Shown here: in pieces, positions 49,494-58,456 of the stretch
Numbering within the stretch: the stretch's first letter is position 1
Layout: each line of letters begins with the position of its first letter
Origin: Halovulum dunhuangense
GTDB lineage: Bacteria > Pseudomonadota > Alphaproteobacteria > Rhodobacterales > Rhodobacteraceae
Reading direction: 5' to 3'
NCBI RefSeq assembly: GCF_013093415.1
Contig: NZ_JABFBC010000001.1
Location: 1,302,001-1,366,000, forward strand
Length of the DNA stretch: 64,000 nt
The notes under the pieces: model-generated
The model's input: the letters and a program-made list of their open reading frames with translations, nothing else
Database searches by the model: none
Told to the model about the DNA's origin: nothing
Translations under genes and position numbers: made by a program

Positions 49494-50525
49494 ATGACCG
49501 GACCCATGCGGCTGACCGAGGGCGAACTGATCCGCCGGATCGAGGCGATCTTCACCGGGGCGGGCCTGTGCAAGACCCAGGCGGGGGCGCTGGCCCGTGT
49601 CATCGCCGCCGGAGAGCGTGACGGCTGCAAGTCGCACGGCGTCTACCGGATCGAGGGGTGCCTGCGCACGATCAAGGCGGGCAAGGTCGCGGCCGACGCG
49701 ATGCCCGAACTCGCGCCCGAGGATGGCGCCATCGTCCGCGTCGACGCGCAGGGCGGCTTTGCCAATTCCGCCTTCGAGCTGGGCCTGCCCGTGCTGGAGG
49801 AAAGCGCGCGGCGGCACGGGCTGGCGGCGCTGGTCATCAACGACTGCGTGCATTTCTCGGCGCTCTGGCCCGAGGTGGAGGCCATCGCCGACCGCGGTCT
49901 GGCCGGGATCGCCATGTGCCCCAGCTATGCCAGCGTGGCACCTTCGGGCGGGCAGGCGCCGCTGCTGGGGACCAACCCCTTCGCCTTTGGCTGGCCGCGT
50001 CCGGGGCGCGATCCCTATGTCTTCGACTTCGCCACCTCGGTCGCCGCGCGGGGCGAGATCGAGTTGCACCGCAAGGCGGGCAAGCCGCTGCCCGAGGGCT
50101 GGGCCATCGACCGCGACGGGCAGCCAACGACCGACCCCGCGGCGGCGCTGGAGGGGGCGATGCTGCCCTTCGGCGGGCACAAGGGGTCCGCCATATCGAC
50201 GATGATCGAGTTGCTGGCGGCGGCGATGATCGGCGATCTGACCAGCCCCGAGGCGCTGGAGGCGCTGGGCACGACCACGCTGGCGCCACGGCATGGCGAG
50301 CTGATCCTGGCCTTCGACCCCGGCCGCTTCGCGTCGCGGGCGGGCGGCAATCCGTTCCCCCGCGCCGAGGCGCTGCTCGACGCCATCGCCGGGCAGGGCG
50401 CGCGGCTTCCTTCGCAACGCCGCTACGCCGCGCGGGCCGAGGCTCAGGCGCAGGGCATCGCGCTCAGCGCCGAGGAAGTGGCGCTGATGGACCGGCTGGC
50501 GCGAGAGGGGCTGGCGGCGGTGTGA
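49494..50525 (+). CDS. Ldh2-family reductase, probably pyrroline-2-carboxylate reductase
   Basis: A 343-residue NAD(P)H-dependent enzyme of the malate/L-lactate dehydrogenase (Ldh2) family, which is not related to classical lactate dehydrogenase. Conserved parts are AAGERDGCKSHGVYRIEGCL with the family's SHG motif, PLLGTNPFAFGWPRPGRDPY, DFATSVAARGEIELHRKAGK and LPFGGHKGSAISTMIELLA. In hydroxyproline clusters this family (LhpD) reduces pyrroline-2-carboxylate to proline, which fits the 3-hydroxyproline dehydratases in this island. The ATG at 49494 is preceded by AAGGGGAAG; upstream ATG codons lie inside the dehydrogenase gene. Confidence 0.87.
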   Translation: MTGPMRLTEGELIRRIEAIFTGAGLCKTQAGALARVIAAGERDGCKSHGVYRIEGCLRTIKAGKVAADAMPELAPEDGAIVRVDAQGGFANSAFELGLPVLEESARRHGLAALVINDCVHFSALWPEVEAIADRGLAGIAMCPSYASVAPSGGQAPLLGTNPFAFGWPRPGRDPYVFDFATSVAARGEIELHRKAGKPLPEGWAIDRDGQPTTDPAAALEGAMLPFGGHKGSAISTMIELLAAAMIGDLTSPEALEALGTTTLAPRHGELILAFDPGRFASRAGGNPFPRAEALLDAIAGQGARLPSQRRYAARAEAQAQGIALSAEEVALMDRLAREGLAAV

Positions 50526-50551
50526 CCGGTGCCTGCGCGGCTTTGCGGTCG

Positions 50552-51004
50552 CTAGTTCCCCAGGATGCCGTCCAGGTTCCTGATGATGCTCGTCAGCAGG
50601 ACGATGCCGCAGATCAGCACGGCCAACCAGAACGCGAAATGCAGGACAAAGGCCGACGAACCGAAACCCACCGCCATGTAGGACGGGCGGTGCGGCTCGT
50701 TGCGGTAGAGCCCGATGCCGCCGAGGATCACCGCGATACCGGCCACGACCAGGGCGCCGACCGTGACGATCAGACCAAGGCTGATGCCTGCCGGCTCGGG
50801 CCCGGGTGCGGGTTCGCCGCGCATGGCGCGTTCCGCCGACTGGCGGATATCGGCGGCGATCTCTCCGATCAGGGCGCCGGTGCCCTGCTCCTGCGGCTCG
50901 AAGAAGGTGGAAATCTGGATGAGCGTCACGACCACAGCCGCGACCCCCAGAAGAAAACCCGTCATCCCGAATTTCGGTGGGTTATGCCCTTCCGTGTGGT
51001 CCAT
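50552..51004 (-). CDS. Hypothetical three-helix membrane protein
   Basis: I do not recognise this 150-residue protein. It has a short polar start, a helix at about 15-33 (GFLLGVAAVVVTLIQISTFF), a charged periplasmic or cytoplasmic stretch with a Pro-rich part (EPAPGPEPAG), and two more helices (LGLIVTVGALVVAGIAVILG; FVLHFAFWLAVLICGIVLL). It stands between the Ldh2-type gene and the DapA-like gene, converging with the former. No link to the catabolic genes is evident. Confidence 0.65.
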   Translation of the reverse strand: MDHTEGHNPPKFGMTGFLLGVAAVVVTLIQISTFFEPQEQGTGALIGEIAADIRQSAERAMRGEPAPGPEPAGISLGLIVTVGALVVAGIAVILGGIGLYRNEPHRPSYMAVGFGSSAFVLHFAFWLAVLICGIVLLTSIIRNLDGILGN

Positions 51005-51106
51005 GGTCAGGCTCCGTAGCTTGCTGCGGCGAGCCTACGGAAACTGTTTGACGAAAATGCGACGCGGGGTTGCGCGGGGACCGTCCGGTCCGCGCCGGAT
51101 GCCTGC

Positions 51107-51126
51107 GGCCCCGCCGGGGCGGGGCC
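51107..51126 (-). terminator. GC hairpin after the DapA-family gene
   Basis: GGCCCCGCC and GGCGGGGCC form a nearly loop-less inverted repeat about 20 bases after the DapA-family stop codon on the minus strand. No T-run follows; probably a 3'-end stabiliser. Confidence 0.45.
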
Positions 51127-51147
51127 GGTGATCGTGCCTCCGGGCAC

Positions 51148-52107
51148 TCAGACCTTGTGCTTCGCCACCTCGGGCTGCTGCGACCATTCGGCGTACCAGG
51201 TGTCGAAGAGCTTGAGCTGCGCCTCGATGAAGCCCTGCTGGCTGGGGGAAAGCCGGTCGCTTTCGTTGAAGTGCAGCAGGTATTCCGGGTTCCCCTTCAG
51301 CACCATCATGTGCTTGAAGAACAGCACCAGGTCGGGGCCCGCATCCACCGCCGACAGGATGGCCAGCGCCTCGTCCAGTTCCTTCGCATGGCGCCGCGCG
51401 GCGACGTCGCCCGCGGCTGCTGCCTGGCACAGCGCGGTCAGGTGCAGGATCTCCTTCGGGAGCACGCAGCCGATGCCGGTGATAGCGCCGGTCGCGCCGC
51501 AGTTGACGAAGCCGTGGAACACGCAGGTGTCCACCCCGATCATCAACGTCACCTGGTCGTCGCGGCTGGTGATGTGCTCGGCCGCGTAGGACAGATCCTC
51601 CGGCCCGCCGAATTCCTTGAAGCCGACCAGGTTCGGATGCTCGGCGCGCAGCGCGAAGAACAGGTCGGCGCGGGTGGCGAAGCCGTAATAGGGGCTGTTG
51701 TAGATCACCGCCGGCAGGTCGGGCGCCGCGGCGAGGATCGCCTTGAAGTGATCCTTCTGGGCCGCGACCACGGGCCCGCGGGACAGCACGCGGGGAATGA
51801 CCATCAGGCCGGCGGCGCCCACCTTCTGGGCGTGGGCGGCATGGGCCACGGCCATTTTCGTGTTCACGGCACCGGTGCCGACGATCACCGGGATACCGGC
51901 CTTCACCAGGCGCTCGACGCCCTCCATCCGCTCGGCGTCGGTCAGGAGCGGCCAGTCACCCATCGAGCCGCAATAGACCACGCCGCGCATGCCCGCGCCG
52001 ACAAGTTCCTGCGCCTTGCGCACGAGCGCGTCGAAATCGGGGCTGCGATCCTCCCGGCAGGGGGTCATCAGGGCGGGGATGGTGCCTGAGAATATGGAGG
52101 AAGCCAT
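51148..52107 (-). CDS. DapA-family deaminase, probably pyrroline-4-hydroxy-2-carboxylate deaminase
   Basis: A 319-residue DHDPS/NAL-superfamily TIM barrel. The Schiff-base lysine is Lys164 (VGFKEFGG), the conserved Tyr is in VIYNSPYYG and the substrate loop is YCGSMGDWPLLT in place of GTTGE. In trans-4-hydroxyproline degradation an enzyme of this family (LhpC) deaminates pyrroline-4-hydroxy-2-carboxylate to alpha-ketoglutarate semialdehyde; the presence of the other steps supports that role. AAGGAGATACAG precedes the ATG at 52107. A keto-deoxy-sugar aldolase is the main alternative. Expressed separately, next to the GntR gene. Confidence 0.88.
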   Translation of the reverse strand: MASSIFSGTIPALMTPCREDRSPDFDALVRKAQELVGAGMRGVVYCGSMGDWPLLTDAERMEGVERLVKAGIPVIVGTGAVNTKMAVAHAAHAQKVGAAGLMVIPRVLSRGPVVAAQKDHFKAILAAAPDLPAVIYNSPYYGFATRADLFFALRAEHPNLVGFKEFGGPEDLSYAAEHITSRDDQVTLMIGVDTCVFHGFVNCGATGAITGIGCVLPKEILHLTALCQAAAAGDVAARRHAKELDEALAILSAVDAGPDLVLFFKHMMVLKGNPEYLLHFNESDRLSPSQQGFIEAQLKLFDTWYAEWSQQPEVAKHKV

Positions 52108-52187
52108 CTGTATCTCCTTCGGGCGGTCTGACGGGGCCGGCACGGCACGCCGGGCTGCCCGCGATTCTGTCACTGGATACGCCGATG

Positions 52188-52218
52188 ATATGCGTTGTAT
52201 TTTATTTGTCGACATAAA
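52188..52218. promoter_or_regulatory. Third hydroxyproline-type element and TGTCGACA palindrome
   Basis: ATAT-GCGTT-GTAT at 52188-52200 matches the ATAC-N5-GTAT element with one arm change, 81 bases before the DapA-family start. Directly after it TTTGTCGACATAAA (52205-52218) carries the palindrome TGTCGACA. Together they make the strongest regulator-binding candidate for this gene. Confidence 0.55.
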
Positions 52219-52243
52219 ATTTGGCGACAGGCCTTCCGGAACG

Positions 52244-52273
52244 ACGAAGCCCGGCGCGGTGGCCGGGCTTCGT
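52244..52273 (-). terminator. Hairpin after the GntR gene
   Basis: A twelve-base perfect stem (ACGAAGCCCGGC and GCCGGGCTTCGT) with a six-base loop lies 24 bases after the GntR stop. It separates the regulator from the DapA-family promoter; no T-run follows, so it may be a weak or Rho-assisted terminator. Confidence 0.6.
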
Positions 52274-52297
52274 GACGGGCGGGTGCCGAAGGGGCGG

Positions 52298-53002
52298 TCA
52301 GAGCGGGATGGTCTGCCGGCGGTCGCGGGCGACAAGGGTGCGGATCTGGCGCACGATCTGGTCGGCATGGGCGCTGGCCAGCCGGTCGCAGGTGGCGATG
52401 TCGCGCGCCTCGATCGCGGCGATCATGCGGTCATGCTCGATCACGTATTCCTCTGGCAGCTGGTCGTTGAACGACTGGTAATAGAGCCGGAGCAGCCGCC
52501 GCCCCTCATCCAGCAGGCGGCAGCACAGGCCCGTGTAATAGGGGTTGCGCCCGGCCTCGGCGATGGCGGCGTGGAACTCGCGGTTGGCGGCGATCATCGC
52601 CAGCGCGTCCTGCGACTTCACCGCCTGGGCGAACTCGGCCTGGTGGGCGCGGATCGTCTTCAGATCCTCGGGCGTGTGGTTCTCGGCCGACAGCCGGGTG
52701 GTGACGCGATACATCAGCGTCAGCGCGTCGAAGAAGCTGTGCAGGTTGATGAAGTCGATGTTCGAGACCACGGTCGAGCGGTTCGGCAGCGTGGTCACCA
52801 GCCCCTCGCCGGCAAGCCGCACCAGAGCCTCGCGGATCGGCGTGCGCGACATCGACAGCCGTTCGGAAAGCTTGATCTCGTCGATCGGGCTGCCCGGCGG
52901 CAGGGCAAGGCTGAGGATCTCGTCCCGGAGCGTGTCGTAGACATACTTGACACCCGAGCCGCGCTTGCGCTCTGTCGAGGGGGGGGAAGCGTTTTCTGTC
53001 AT
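52298..53002 (-). CDS. GntR-family (FCD) regulator of the hydroxyproline island
   Basis: A 234-residue FCD-type GntR regulator. The winged helix is VYDTLRDEILSLALPPGSPI followed by DEIKLSERLSMSRTPIREAL and LAGEGLVTTLPNRSTVV. The FCD domain carries the metal ligands in ANREFHAAI and the later EHDRMIAAI, with HADQIV. It lies beside the DapA-family gene and, with the three matching inverted repeats, is the best candidate for control of the pathway. The ATG at 53002 follows the operator candidate at 53017-53036, which may give autoregulation. The effector would be a pathway intermediate. Confidence 0.88.
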   Translation of the reverse strand: MTENASPPSTERKRGSGVKYVYDTLRDEILSLALPPGSPIDEIKLSERLSMSRTPIREALVRLAGEGLVTTLPNRSTVVSNIDFINLHSFFDALTLMYRVTTRLSAENHTPEDLKTIRAHQAEFAQAVKSQDALAMIAANREFHAAIAEAGRNPYYTGLCCRLLDEGRRLLRLYYQSFNDQLPEEYVIEHDRMIAAIEARDIATCDRLASAHADQIVRQIRTLVARDRRQTIPL

Positions 53003-53016
53003 CGGGGGCACCCTCT

Positions 53017-53036
53017 TGTCGACATGCAAAATACAT
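53017..53036. promoter_or_regulatory. Operator candidate upstream of the GntR gene
   Basis: TGTCGACA (53017-53024) is joined to ATGC-AAAAT-ACAT (53024-53036), a weaker form of the five-base-spaced inverted repeat seen at the other hydroxyproline promoters. It lies 15-35 bases before the GntR start codon, a natural place for autorepression. Confidence 0.45.
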
Positions 53037-53142
53037 GCCGCCGACGCCAATTCAACCTCTTTGATCGGGACGGCACGGGTTGCGGTGGGCAGCCGCCGAT
53101 GGGCGTGCCTGCCGGCGCGGCGGGGCACCGGCAGGGCGGGGA

Positions 53143-56100
53143 TCACCCGGCAGCGTCCGGCGGGCCGAAGCCGCCGCCGCCCGGGGTGCGCATGACGAAG
53201 ACGTCGCCGGCTTCCATCTCTGCCCGGTCGTTGCCCGCCAGCCCGTCGCGCCGGCCGTCGGCCCGTTCGACCAGGTTCTCGCCCGGAAGCCCGGCTTCGC
53301 CGCCCGCTACGCCGAAGGCGCCGGTCTTGCGGTGCGAGGACAGCACCGTCACGGTCATCGGTTCCAGGAATTCCAGCCGCCGCACGATCCCGTCGCCGCC
53401 GCGAAAGCGCCCGTCACCGCCCGAGCCGCGCCGGATCGAGAATTCGCGCACCCGCACGGGAAAGCGCTGCTCAAGCACCTCGGGGTCGGTCATGCGGGTG
53501 TTGGTCATGTGGGAATGCACCGCCGAGCACCCGTCGAAGCCGTCGCCCGCGCCGGTGCCGCCGCAGATCGTCTCGTAGTTCTGCACCTTTTCGTTGCCAT
53601 AGACGAAGTTGTTCATGGTCCCCTGGCTGCCCGCAAGCACGCCCAGCGCGCCGTAAAGCGCCTCGGCGATGGCCTGGCTCACCTCGGTGTTGCCCGAGAT
53701 GACCGCCGCCGGGTAGCGCGGATTGATGAAGCTGCCCTCGGGCGCCACGATGCGGATGGGCTTGAGGCATCCCTCGTTCATCGGGATCGCGCTGCCGACC
53801 AGCGTGCGGAACACATACAGCACGACCGCATGGCAGATTGCCAGCGGCGCGTTGTAGTTCAGCGCGTCCTGCGGGCTGGTGCCGGTGAAATCCACCACCG
53901 CGCTGCGCGACGCGTGATCGAGCGAGATGGCGACCTCGATCCGGGCGCCGCTGTCCAGCACATAGCTGAAGCGGCTGTCGGGCAGCACGTCGAGCACGCG
54001 GCGCACGCATTCCTCGGCGTTGTCCTGCACATGGCCCATATAGGCCTGGACCACGTCGCGGCCGAACTGCGCCACCGCCTTGCCCAGTTCCCGCGCGCCG
54101 GTCGCGTTGGCGGCGATCTGGGCCGCAAGGTCGGCCATGTTGTCCTCGATGTTGCGGCAGGGCCAGCGGCCCGAGGCAAGCAGCGCCCGGGTTTCCGCCT
54201 CGCGCAGGCGGCCCCGCTCGACCAGGCGGAAGTTGCGGATCAGCACGCCTTCCTCGTCGATGTGGCGGCTGTCGGGAGGGGCCGATCCGGGGGTGCGGCC
54301 ACCGATATCCGCGTGATGCCCGCGCGAGGCGACGACGAAGTCGATCCGGTCGCCGGCGGCGTCGAAGACCGGGGTGATCACCGTCACGTCGGGAAGATGC
54401 GTCCCGCCGTGGAACGGGTCGTTCATCATGAACACGTCGCCGGGACGGATCGCGTTCGCGTTCTCGGCCAGGATCGCCTTCACGCTTGCGCTCATGGATC
54501 CCAGGTGCACCGGGACATGGGGCGCGTTGGCGATCAGGTTGCCGCCCGCATCGAAGAGCGCACAGGAAAAGTCCAGCCTTTCGCGGATATTGACCGAAGC
54601 GGCAGTATTGGCCAGCGTCGCGCCCATCTGCTCGGCGATGGACATGAAGAGGTTGTTGAACACCTCGAGCATGACCGGATCGACCTTGGTGCCGATCGCC
54701 TCCTGCCGCTTCAGGGCGACGACGCGGCGCAGGACCAGCGCACCGCCGGGCAGGCACTCGGCACGCCAGCCGTGTTCGAGCACGGTGGTGCCGGTGGGCT
54801 CGTTGATGATGGCGGGGCCGTCGATGGCGGCCCCGGGCGCGATGCGCGTGCGGTCATGGGTGGGCACTTCCGCGAAGCCGCCCCCGGTCCACATCCGCGC
54901 GCGCCCCGTTTCGGAGGCGCCCTCGGGCGCGTCCGGCAGGCGGGCGCTTGCGCCGGTGCGCCCGATCGCCTCGACGGTCATCATCTCGGCCGCCAGCGTG
55001 TCCGCATCGGGACGGAAGCCGAACTGCGCCGCGTGGGCGTCCATGAATTCCGCCACCATCGCCGCCGTGTCGGCCAGCGTCACCGGCAGGCTGGTCTGGG
55101 CGTTGCCCGCACGGACGAAGACCTTCGTCACCAGGTCCACGTTCTCGGGGCTGACGTCCTGGGCCAGCACCTCGGCGCGGCCGGCCCGGGCCAGTTCGTC
55201 CGCCGCCGCGGCCAGCGCCGCCCCGTCCGACAGCGGCAGGTCCAGCTGGCGTTCCTTCAGCGCGACGATGTCGGCCAGCCCCATGCCCAGCGCCGAAAGC
55301 ACACCGGCGAAGGGGTGCAGGTAGACCGAGGTCATGCCAAGCGCATCGGCCACCAGGCAGGCATGCTGCCCGCCCGCGCCGCCGAAGCAGTTGAGCGTGT
55401 AGCGCGTCACGTCATGGCCGCGGCTGACGCTGATTTCCTTGATGGCGTTGGCCATGTTCTCGACCGCGATGCGCAGGAAGCCCTCGGCCAGTTCCTCGAC
55501 GCTGCGCGGCTCCTCGCCGGTGGCGGCGGCGATTTCCTGCGCCAGCGCCGCGAACTGCGCGCGGGGCGCGTCGGTGTCGAGCGGCTGGTCGCCGCCGGGC
55601 CCGAACACGCGTGGAAAGGTCTCGGGCTGCAACTTGCCCAGCACCGCGTTGCAGTCGGTCACCGTCAGCGGCCCGCCGCGACGGTAGCAGGCCGGGCCGG
55701 GATCGGCGCCGGCGCTTTCGGGGCCCACCTGGAGGCGTCCGTCGCGCCAGCTGAGGATCGAGCCGCCGCCGGCGGCGACCGTGTTGATATGCATCATCGG
55801 CGCGCGCATCCGAACGCCGGCCACCTCCGTCTCGAAGCTGCGCTCATAGGTGCCCGCATAGTGGCACACATCGGTCGAGGTGCCGCCCATGTCGAAGCCG
55901 ATCAGCCGATCGAACCCGTCCGCGGCCGCGGTAGCGACCATGCCGACCACGCCGCCGGCGGGCCCCGACAGGATCGCGTCGCGCCCCTGGAAGGCGGCGG
56001 CGTCGGTCAGGCCGCCATTCGACTGCATGAACATCAGCCGGTCCACCCGGCCCGCATCGGCGCCCAGCGCGTCGCCGACCTGCGCGACGTAGCGGCGCAG

Positions 56101-56751
56101 GATCGGGGTCAGGTAGGCGTCCGCCACCGCGGTGTCGCCGCGCGCCACCAGCTTGATGAGCGGGCTTGCCTCGTGGCTCAGGCTGATCTGCCCGAACCCC
56201 TCCTGCCGCGCGATATCGCCGAGCGCGCGTTCGTGGTCGGGGTGGCGATAGCTGTGCATGAGCGCGATCGCCACGGCGCGGTAGCCCCTGGCATGGGCCG
56301 CGCGCAGCGCCGCGCGGGCGGCCTCGGTGTCGAGGGGGGCAAGGATGCTGCCGTCGGCGGCGATCCTCTCGTCGACCTCGATCACCTCGGAATAGAGCAG
56401 TTCGGGCAGGCGGATATGGAGGTCGAACAGCGCGGGGCGGTTCTGGTAGCCGATTCGCAGCAGGTCCCCGAAGCCCCGGGTGATAAGCAGGATGGTCGGC
56501 TCTCCCTTGCGTTCCAGAAGCGCGTTGGTGGCCACAGTCGTGCCCATCTTGACCGCGCCGATGCGGTTTTCGGGGATGTCCTGGTCGGGGGAAAGGCCCA
56601 GGATCTCGCGGATGCCCTGGACGGCGGCATCCTTGTAAGACTCTGGTTTTTCGGAAAGAATCTTGTGCGTCTTCAGGCTGCCGCTCGGGCTGCGCGCGAC
56701 GATGTCGGTAAAGGTGCCACCCCGGTCGATCCAGAAATCCCATTTGGTCAT
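53143..56751 (-). CDS. Single-chain 5-oxoprolinase/hydantoinase (HyuA-HyuB fusion)
   Basis: A 1202-residue protein uniting the HyuA-type ATPase half (about 1-690; [60 protein letters not shown]) and the HyuB-type half (about 700-1202; [45 protein letters not shown]-like end [11 protein letters not shown]). Single-chain proteins of this length include ATP-dependent 5-oxoprolinases, which open pyroglutamate to glutamate; hydantoinases and caprolactamases share the fold. It is divergent from a TRAP transporter, which likely brings in its substrate. The ATG at 56751 lies close to the palindrome at 56804. No frameshift is visible. Confidence 0.88.
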   Translation of the reverse strand: MTKWDFWIDRGGTFTDIVARSPSGSLKTHKILSEKPESYKDAAVQGIREILGLSPDQDIPENRIGAVKMGTTVATNALLERKGEPTILLITRGFGDLLRIGYQNRPALFDLHIRLPELLYSEVIEVDERIAADGSILAPLDTEAARAALRAAHARGYRAVAIALMHSYRHPDHERALGDIARQEGFGQISLSHEASPLIKLVARGDTAVADAYLTPILRRYVAQVGDALGADAGRVDRLMFMQSNGGLTDAAAFQGRDAILSGPAGGVVGMVATAAADGFDRLIGFDMGGTSTDVCHYAGTYERSFETEVAGVRMRAPMMHINTVAAGGGSILSWRDGRLQVGPESAGADPGPACYRRGGPLTVTDCNAVLGKLQPETFPRVFGPGGDQPLDTDAPRAQFAALAQEIAAATGEEPRSVEELAEGFLRIAVENMANAIKEISVSRGHDVTRYTLNCFGGAGGQHACLVADALGMTSVYLHPFAGVLSALGMGLADIVALKERQLDLPLSDGAALAAAADELARAGRAEVLAQDVSPENVDLVTKVFVRAGNAQTSLPVTLADTAAMVAEFMDAHAAQFGFRPDADTLAAEMMTVEAIGRTGASARLPDAPEGASETGRARMWTGGGFAEVPTHDRTRIAPGAAIDGPAIINEPTGTTVLEHGWRAECLPGGALVLRRVVALKRQEAIGTKVDPVMLEVFNNLFMSIAEQMGATLANTAASVNIRERLDFSCALFDAGGNLIANAPHVPVHLGSMSASVKAILAENANAIRPGDVFMMNDPFHGGTHLPDVTVITPVFDAAGDRIDFVVASRGHHADIGGRTPGSAPPDSRHIDEEGVLIRNFRLVERGRLREAETRALLASGRWPCRNIEDNMADLAAQIAANATGARELGKAVAQFGRDVVQAYMGHVQDNAEECVRRVLDVLPDSRFSYVLDSGARIEVAISLDHASRSAVVDFTGTSPQDALNYNAPLAICHAVVLYVFRTLVGSAIPMNEGCLKPIRIVAPEGSFINPRYPAAVISGNTEVSQAIAEALYGALGVLAGSQGTMNNFVYGNEKVQNYETICGGTGAGDGFDGCSAVHSHMTNTRMTDPEVLEQRFPVRVREFSIRRGSGGDGRFRGGDGIVRRLEFLEPMTVTVLSSHRKTGAFGVAGGEAGLPGENLVERADGRRDGLAGNDRAEMEAGDVFVMRTPGGGGFGPPDAAG

Positions 56752-56803
56752 CGTGTTGTCCCCTGCTGCTGGCGGTCCGATACAAAGCTGTTGCTTTGAT
56801 CAT

Positions 56804-56830
56804 ATAACGCTGACAAAATGTCAACGTTAT
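56804..56830. promoter_or_regulatory. Long palindrome between oxoprolinase and TRAP genes
   Basis: ATAACGCTGACA-AAA-TGTCAACGTTAT is an inverted repeat with 11 of 12 paired positions in the short divergent gap. Its form, two 12-base arms around three bases, suits a MarR-type dimer; the MarR-family regulator at 59780 is co-located. It would control both the oxoprolinase and the TRAP operon. Confidence 0.7.
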
Positions 56831-56896
56831 GAAGAGCCGGGAGTTTCGGGTTACCCTGACGGCCGGCCGGATGTGGTCTGACAGAGGAGTTCTAGA

Positions 56897-57862
56897 ATGA
56901 AGCATATCGCGCTGAGCCTGGGCCTTGCGGTTGGGGTCTCCGGCGGTGTCGCTGCCCAGGCCTGGGACATGCCGACGCCCTATGGCGACACGACCTTCCA
57001 CACCCAGAACATCATGCAGTTCGCAACCGAAGTGGCCGAGGCCACAGGCGGCGCGCTGGAGATCACGGTGCATTCCGCGGGATCGCTGTTCCCGCATGGC
57101 GAGATCAAGAACGCCGTCCGTTCCGGCCAGGTGCCGATCGGCGAATTCTTCATGTCCACGCTGGTGAACGAGGACGCGGCCTACGGGCTGGACAGCCAGC
57201 CCTTCCTTGCCACCAGCTACGAGGAGGCTGCCCGCCTTTGGGAGGCGCAGAAGCCGGTGGTGACCGAACTTCTTGCCGAGCAGGGGCTGATGCCGCTCTA
57301 TTCCGTCGCCTGGCCGGCGCAGGGGCTCTACACCAACGGCGAGATCGCGACCGTGGCCGACCTGGCCGGGCTTCGGTTCCGCGCCTACAATGCCGCCCTC
57401 GAGGAGTTCGCCGCACTGGCCGGGGCGGCGCCCGTGCAGGTCGAGGCGCCGGATATCCCGCAGGCCTTTGCGACGGGCCAGGTCGAGGCGATGATCACGT
57501 CTCCCTCGACCGGGGCGACGTCCACCGCCTGGGACTTCGTCAGCCACTACACACCGATCAACGCCTGGGTGCCGAAGAACATCGTCGTGGTGAATGAGCG
57601 CGCCTTCCGCCGTCTGCCCGAGGATGTGCAGGCCGCGGTGCTTGCCGCCGCCGCCGAGGCCGAGGCCCGCGGCTGGGAGATGTCGCGCGCCGAAACCGAC
57701 ATGCAGACCGCCGTTCTGGCCGAGAACGGCATGACCATCGTCGAGCCCAGCGCCGAGTTGCAGGCCGGCCTGCAGGAGATCGGCGCGCAGATGCTGGAGA
57801 ACTGGCGCGCCAACGCGTCCGCGCCGGCGCTTGCCGTTCTCGAGGCATATCAGCAGCAGTAA
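56897..57862 (+). CDS. TRAP transporter substrate-binding protein (DctP family)
   Basis: A 321-residue periplasmic protein. The signal peptide HIALSLGLAVGVSGGVAAQA is followed by the mature part. Typical DctP features are HSAGSLFPHGEIKNAVRSGQ in the first half, the Arg-containing LRFRAYNAALEEFAALAGAA with the carboxylate-binding Arg, and EAMITSPSTGATSTAWDFVS. A GAGGAG ribosome site precedes the ATG at 56897. It would catch a carboxylate, plausibly 5-oxoproline or a related lactam given the divergent oxoprolinase. Confidence 0.92.
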   Translation: MKHIALSLGLAVGVSGGVAAQAWDMPTPYGDTTFHTQNIMQFATEVAEATGGALEITVHSAGSLFPHGEIKNAVRSGQVPIGEFFMSTLVNEDAAYGLDSQPFLATSYEEAARLWEAQKPVVTELLAEQGLMPLYSVAWPAQGLYTNGEIATVADLAGLRFRAYNAALEEFAALAGAAPVQVEAPDIPQAFATGQVEAMITSPSTGATSTAWDFVSHYTPINAWVPKNIVVVNERAFRRLPEDVQAAVLAAAAEAEARGWEMSRAETDMQTAVLAENGMTIVEPSAELQAGLQEIGAQMLENWRANASAPALAVLEAYQQQ

Positions 57863-57872
57863 GGGCCCGGCC

Positions 57873-57904
57873 CCGGCCCCCCGCGCGCCGGGCGCGGGGG
57901 CCGG
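57873..57904 (+). terminator. Intercistronic hairpin between TRAP binding protein and permeases
   Basis: Long GC inverted repeat (CCGGCCCCCCGCGC and GCGCGGGGGCCGG, one bulge) begins 11 bases after the binding-protein stop and ends 24 bases before the small permease start. It likely keeps binding-protein message high relative to the membrane subunits. Confidence 0.65.
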
Positions 57905-57928
57905 CGTGCCGGCAGCGTGAGGTATCCG

Positions 57929-58453
57929 ATGCGTCAACTGCTCGACCGGGTCTATCTGGCCGCGGGCTGGATTTCGGCCGTCATCATCCTGGGGATCGCT
58001 GTGCTTGTCAGCGCGCAGGTCGCGCTGAACTTCTCGACCCGGGTACTGGGCCTGCCGCTGCCCGCGACGATCCCGTCCTATGCCGATTTCGCGGGCTTCA
58101 TGCTGGCCGCGGCAACATTTCTCGCGATGCCATACACATTCCGCTCGGGCGGGCATATCCGGGTGTCGCTGGTCAACGGGCGGCTGCCCGAGCGCGTTCG
58201 CCTGCCGCTGGAGGTGGCGGTTCTGGTCATTGCAACCGGGCTGGTCGCCTTCGCGACCTGGTATGTCTTCGCGCTGATCCTCGAAAGCTGGCATTTCGGG
58301 GACAAGTCATCGGGCATGGTGCCGGTGCCGCTCTGGCTTCCGCAAAGCTTCATGGGGCTGGGCATGGCGCTGCTGCTGGTGGCCGCGATCGACACCCTGG
58401 TCCAGACCATCCGCGAGGGCCGCCTCGTGATCGACAGCGGCGAGGAGGCCTGA
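57929..58453 (+). CDS. TRAP transporter small permease (DctQ family)
   Basis: A 174-residue membrane protein with four helices (WISAVIILGIAVLVSAQVAL; FAGFMLAAATFLAMPYTF; VAVLVIATGLVAFATWYVFA; GLGMALLLVAAIDTLVQT). Between the second and third it has RSGGHIRVSLVNGRLPERVR, the family's conserved GGH-I-R-V loop. I use the ATG at 57929 with TGAGGT before it; the GTG at 57917 would add four residues. It links the binding protein to the large permease and comes just before it (gap three bases). Confidence 0.9.
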   Translation: MRQLLDRVYLAAGWISAVIILGIAVLVSAQVALNFSTRVLGLPLPATIPSYADFAGFMLAAATFLAMPYTFRSGGHIRVSLVNGRLPERVRLPLEVAVLVIATGLVAFATWYVFALILESWHFGDKSSGMVPVPLWLPQSFMGLGMALLLVAAIDTLVQTIREGRLVIDSGEEA

Positions 58454-58456
58454 GCC

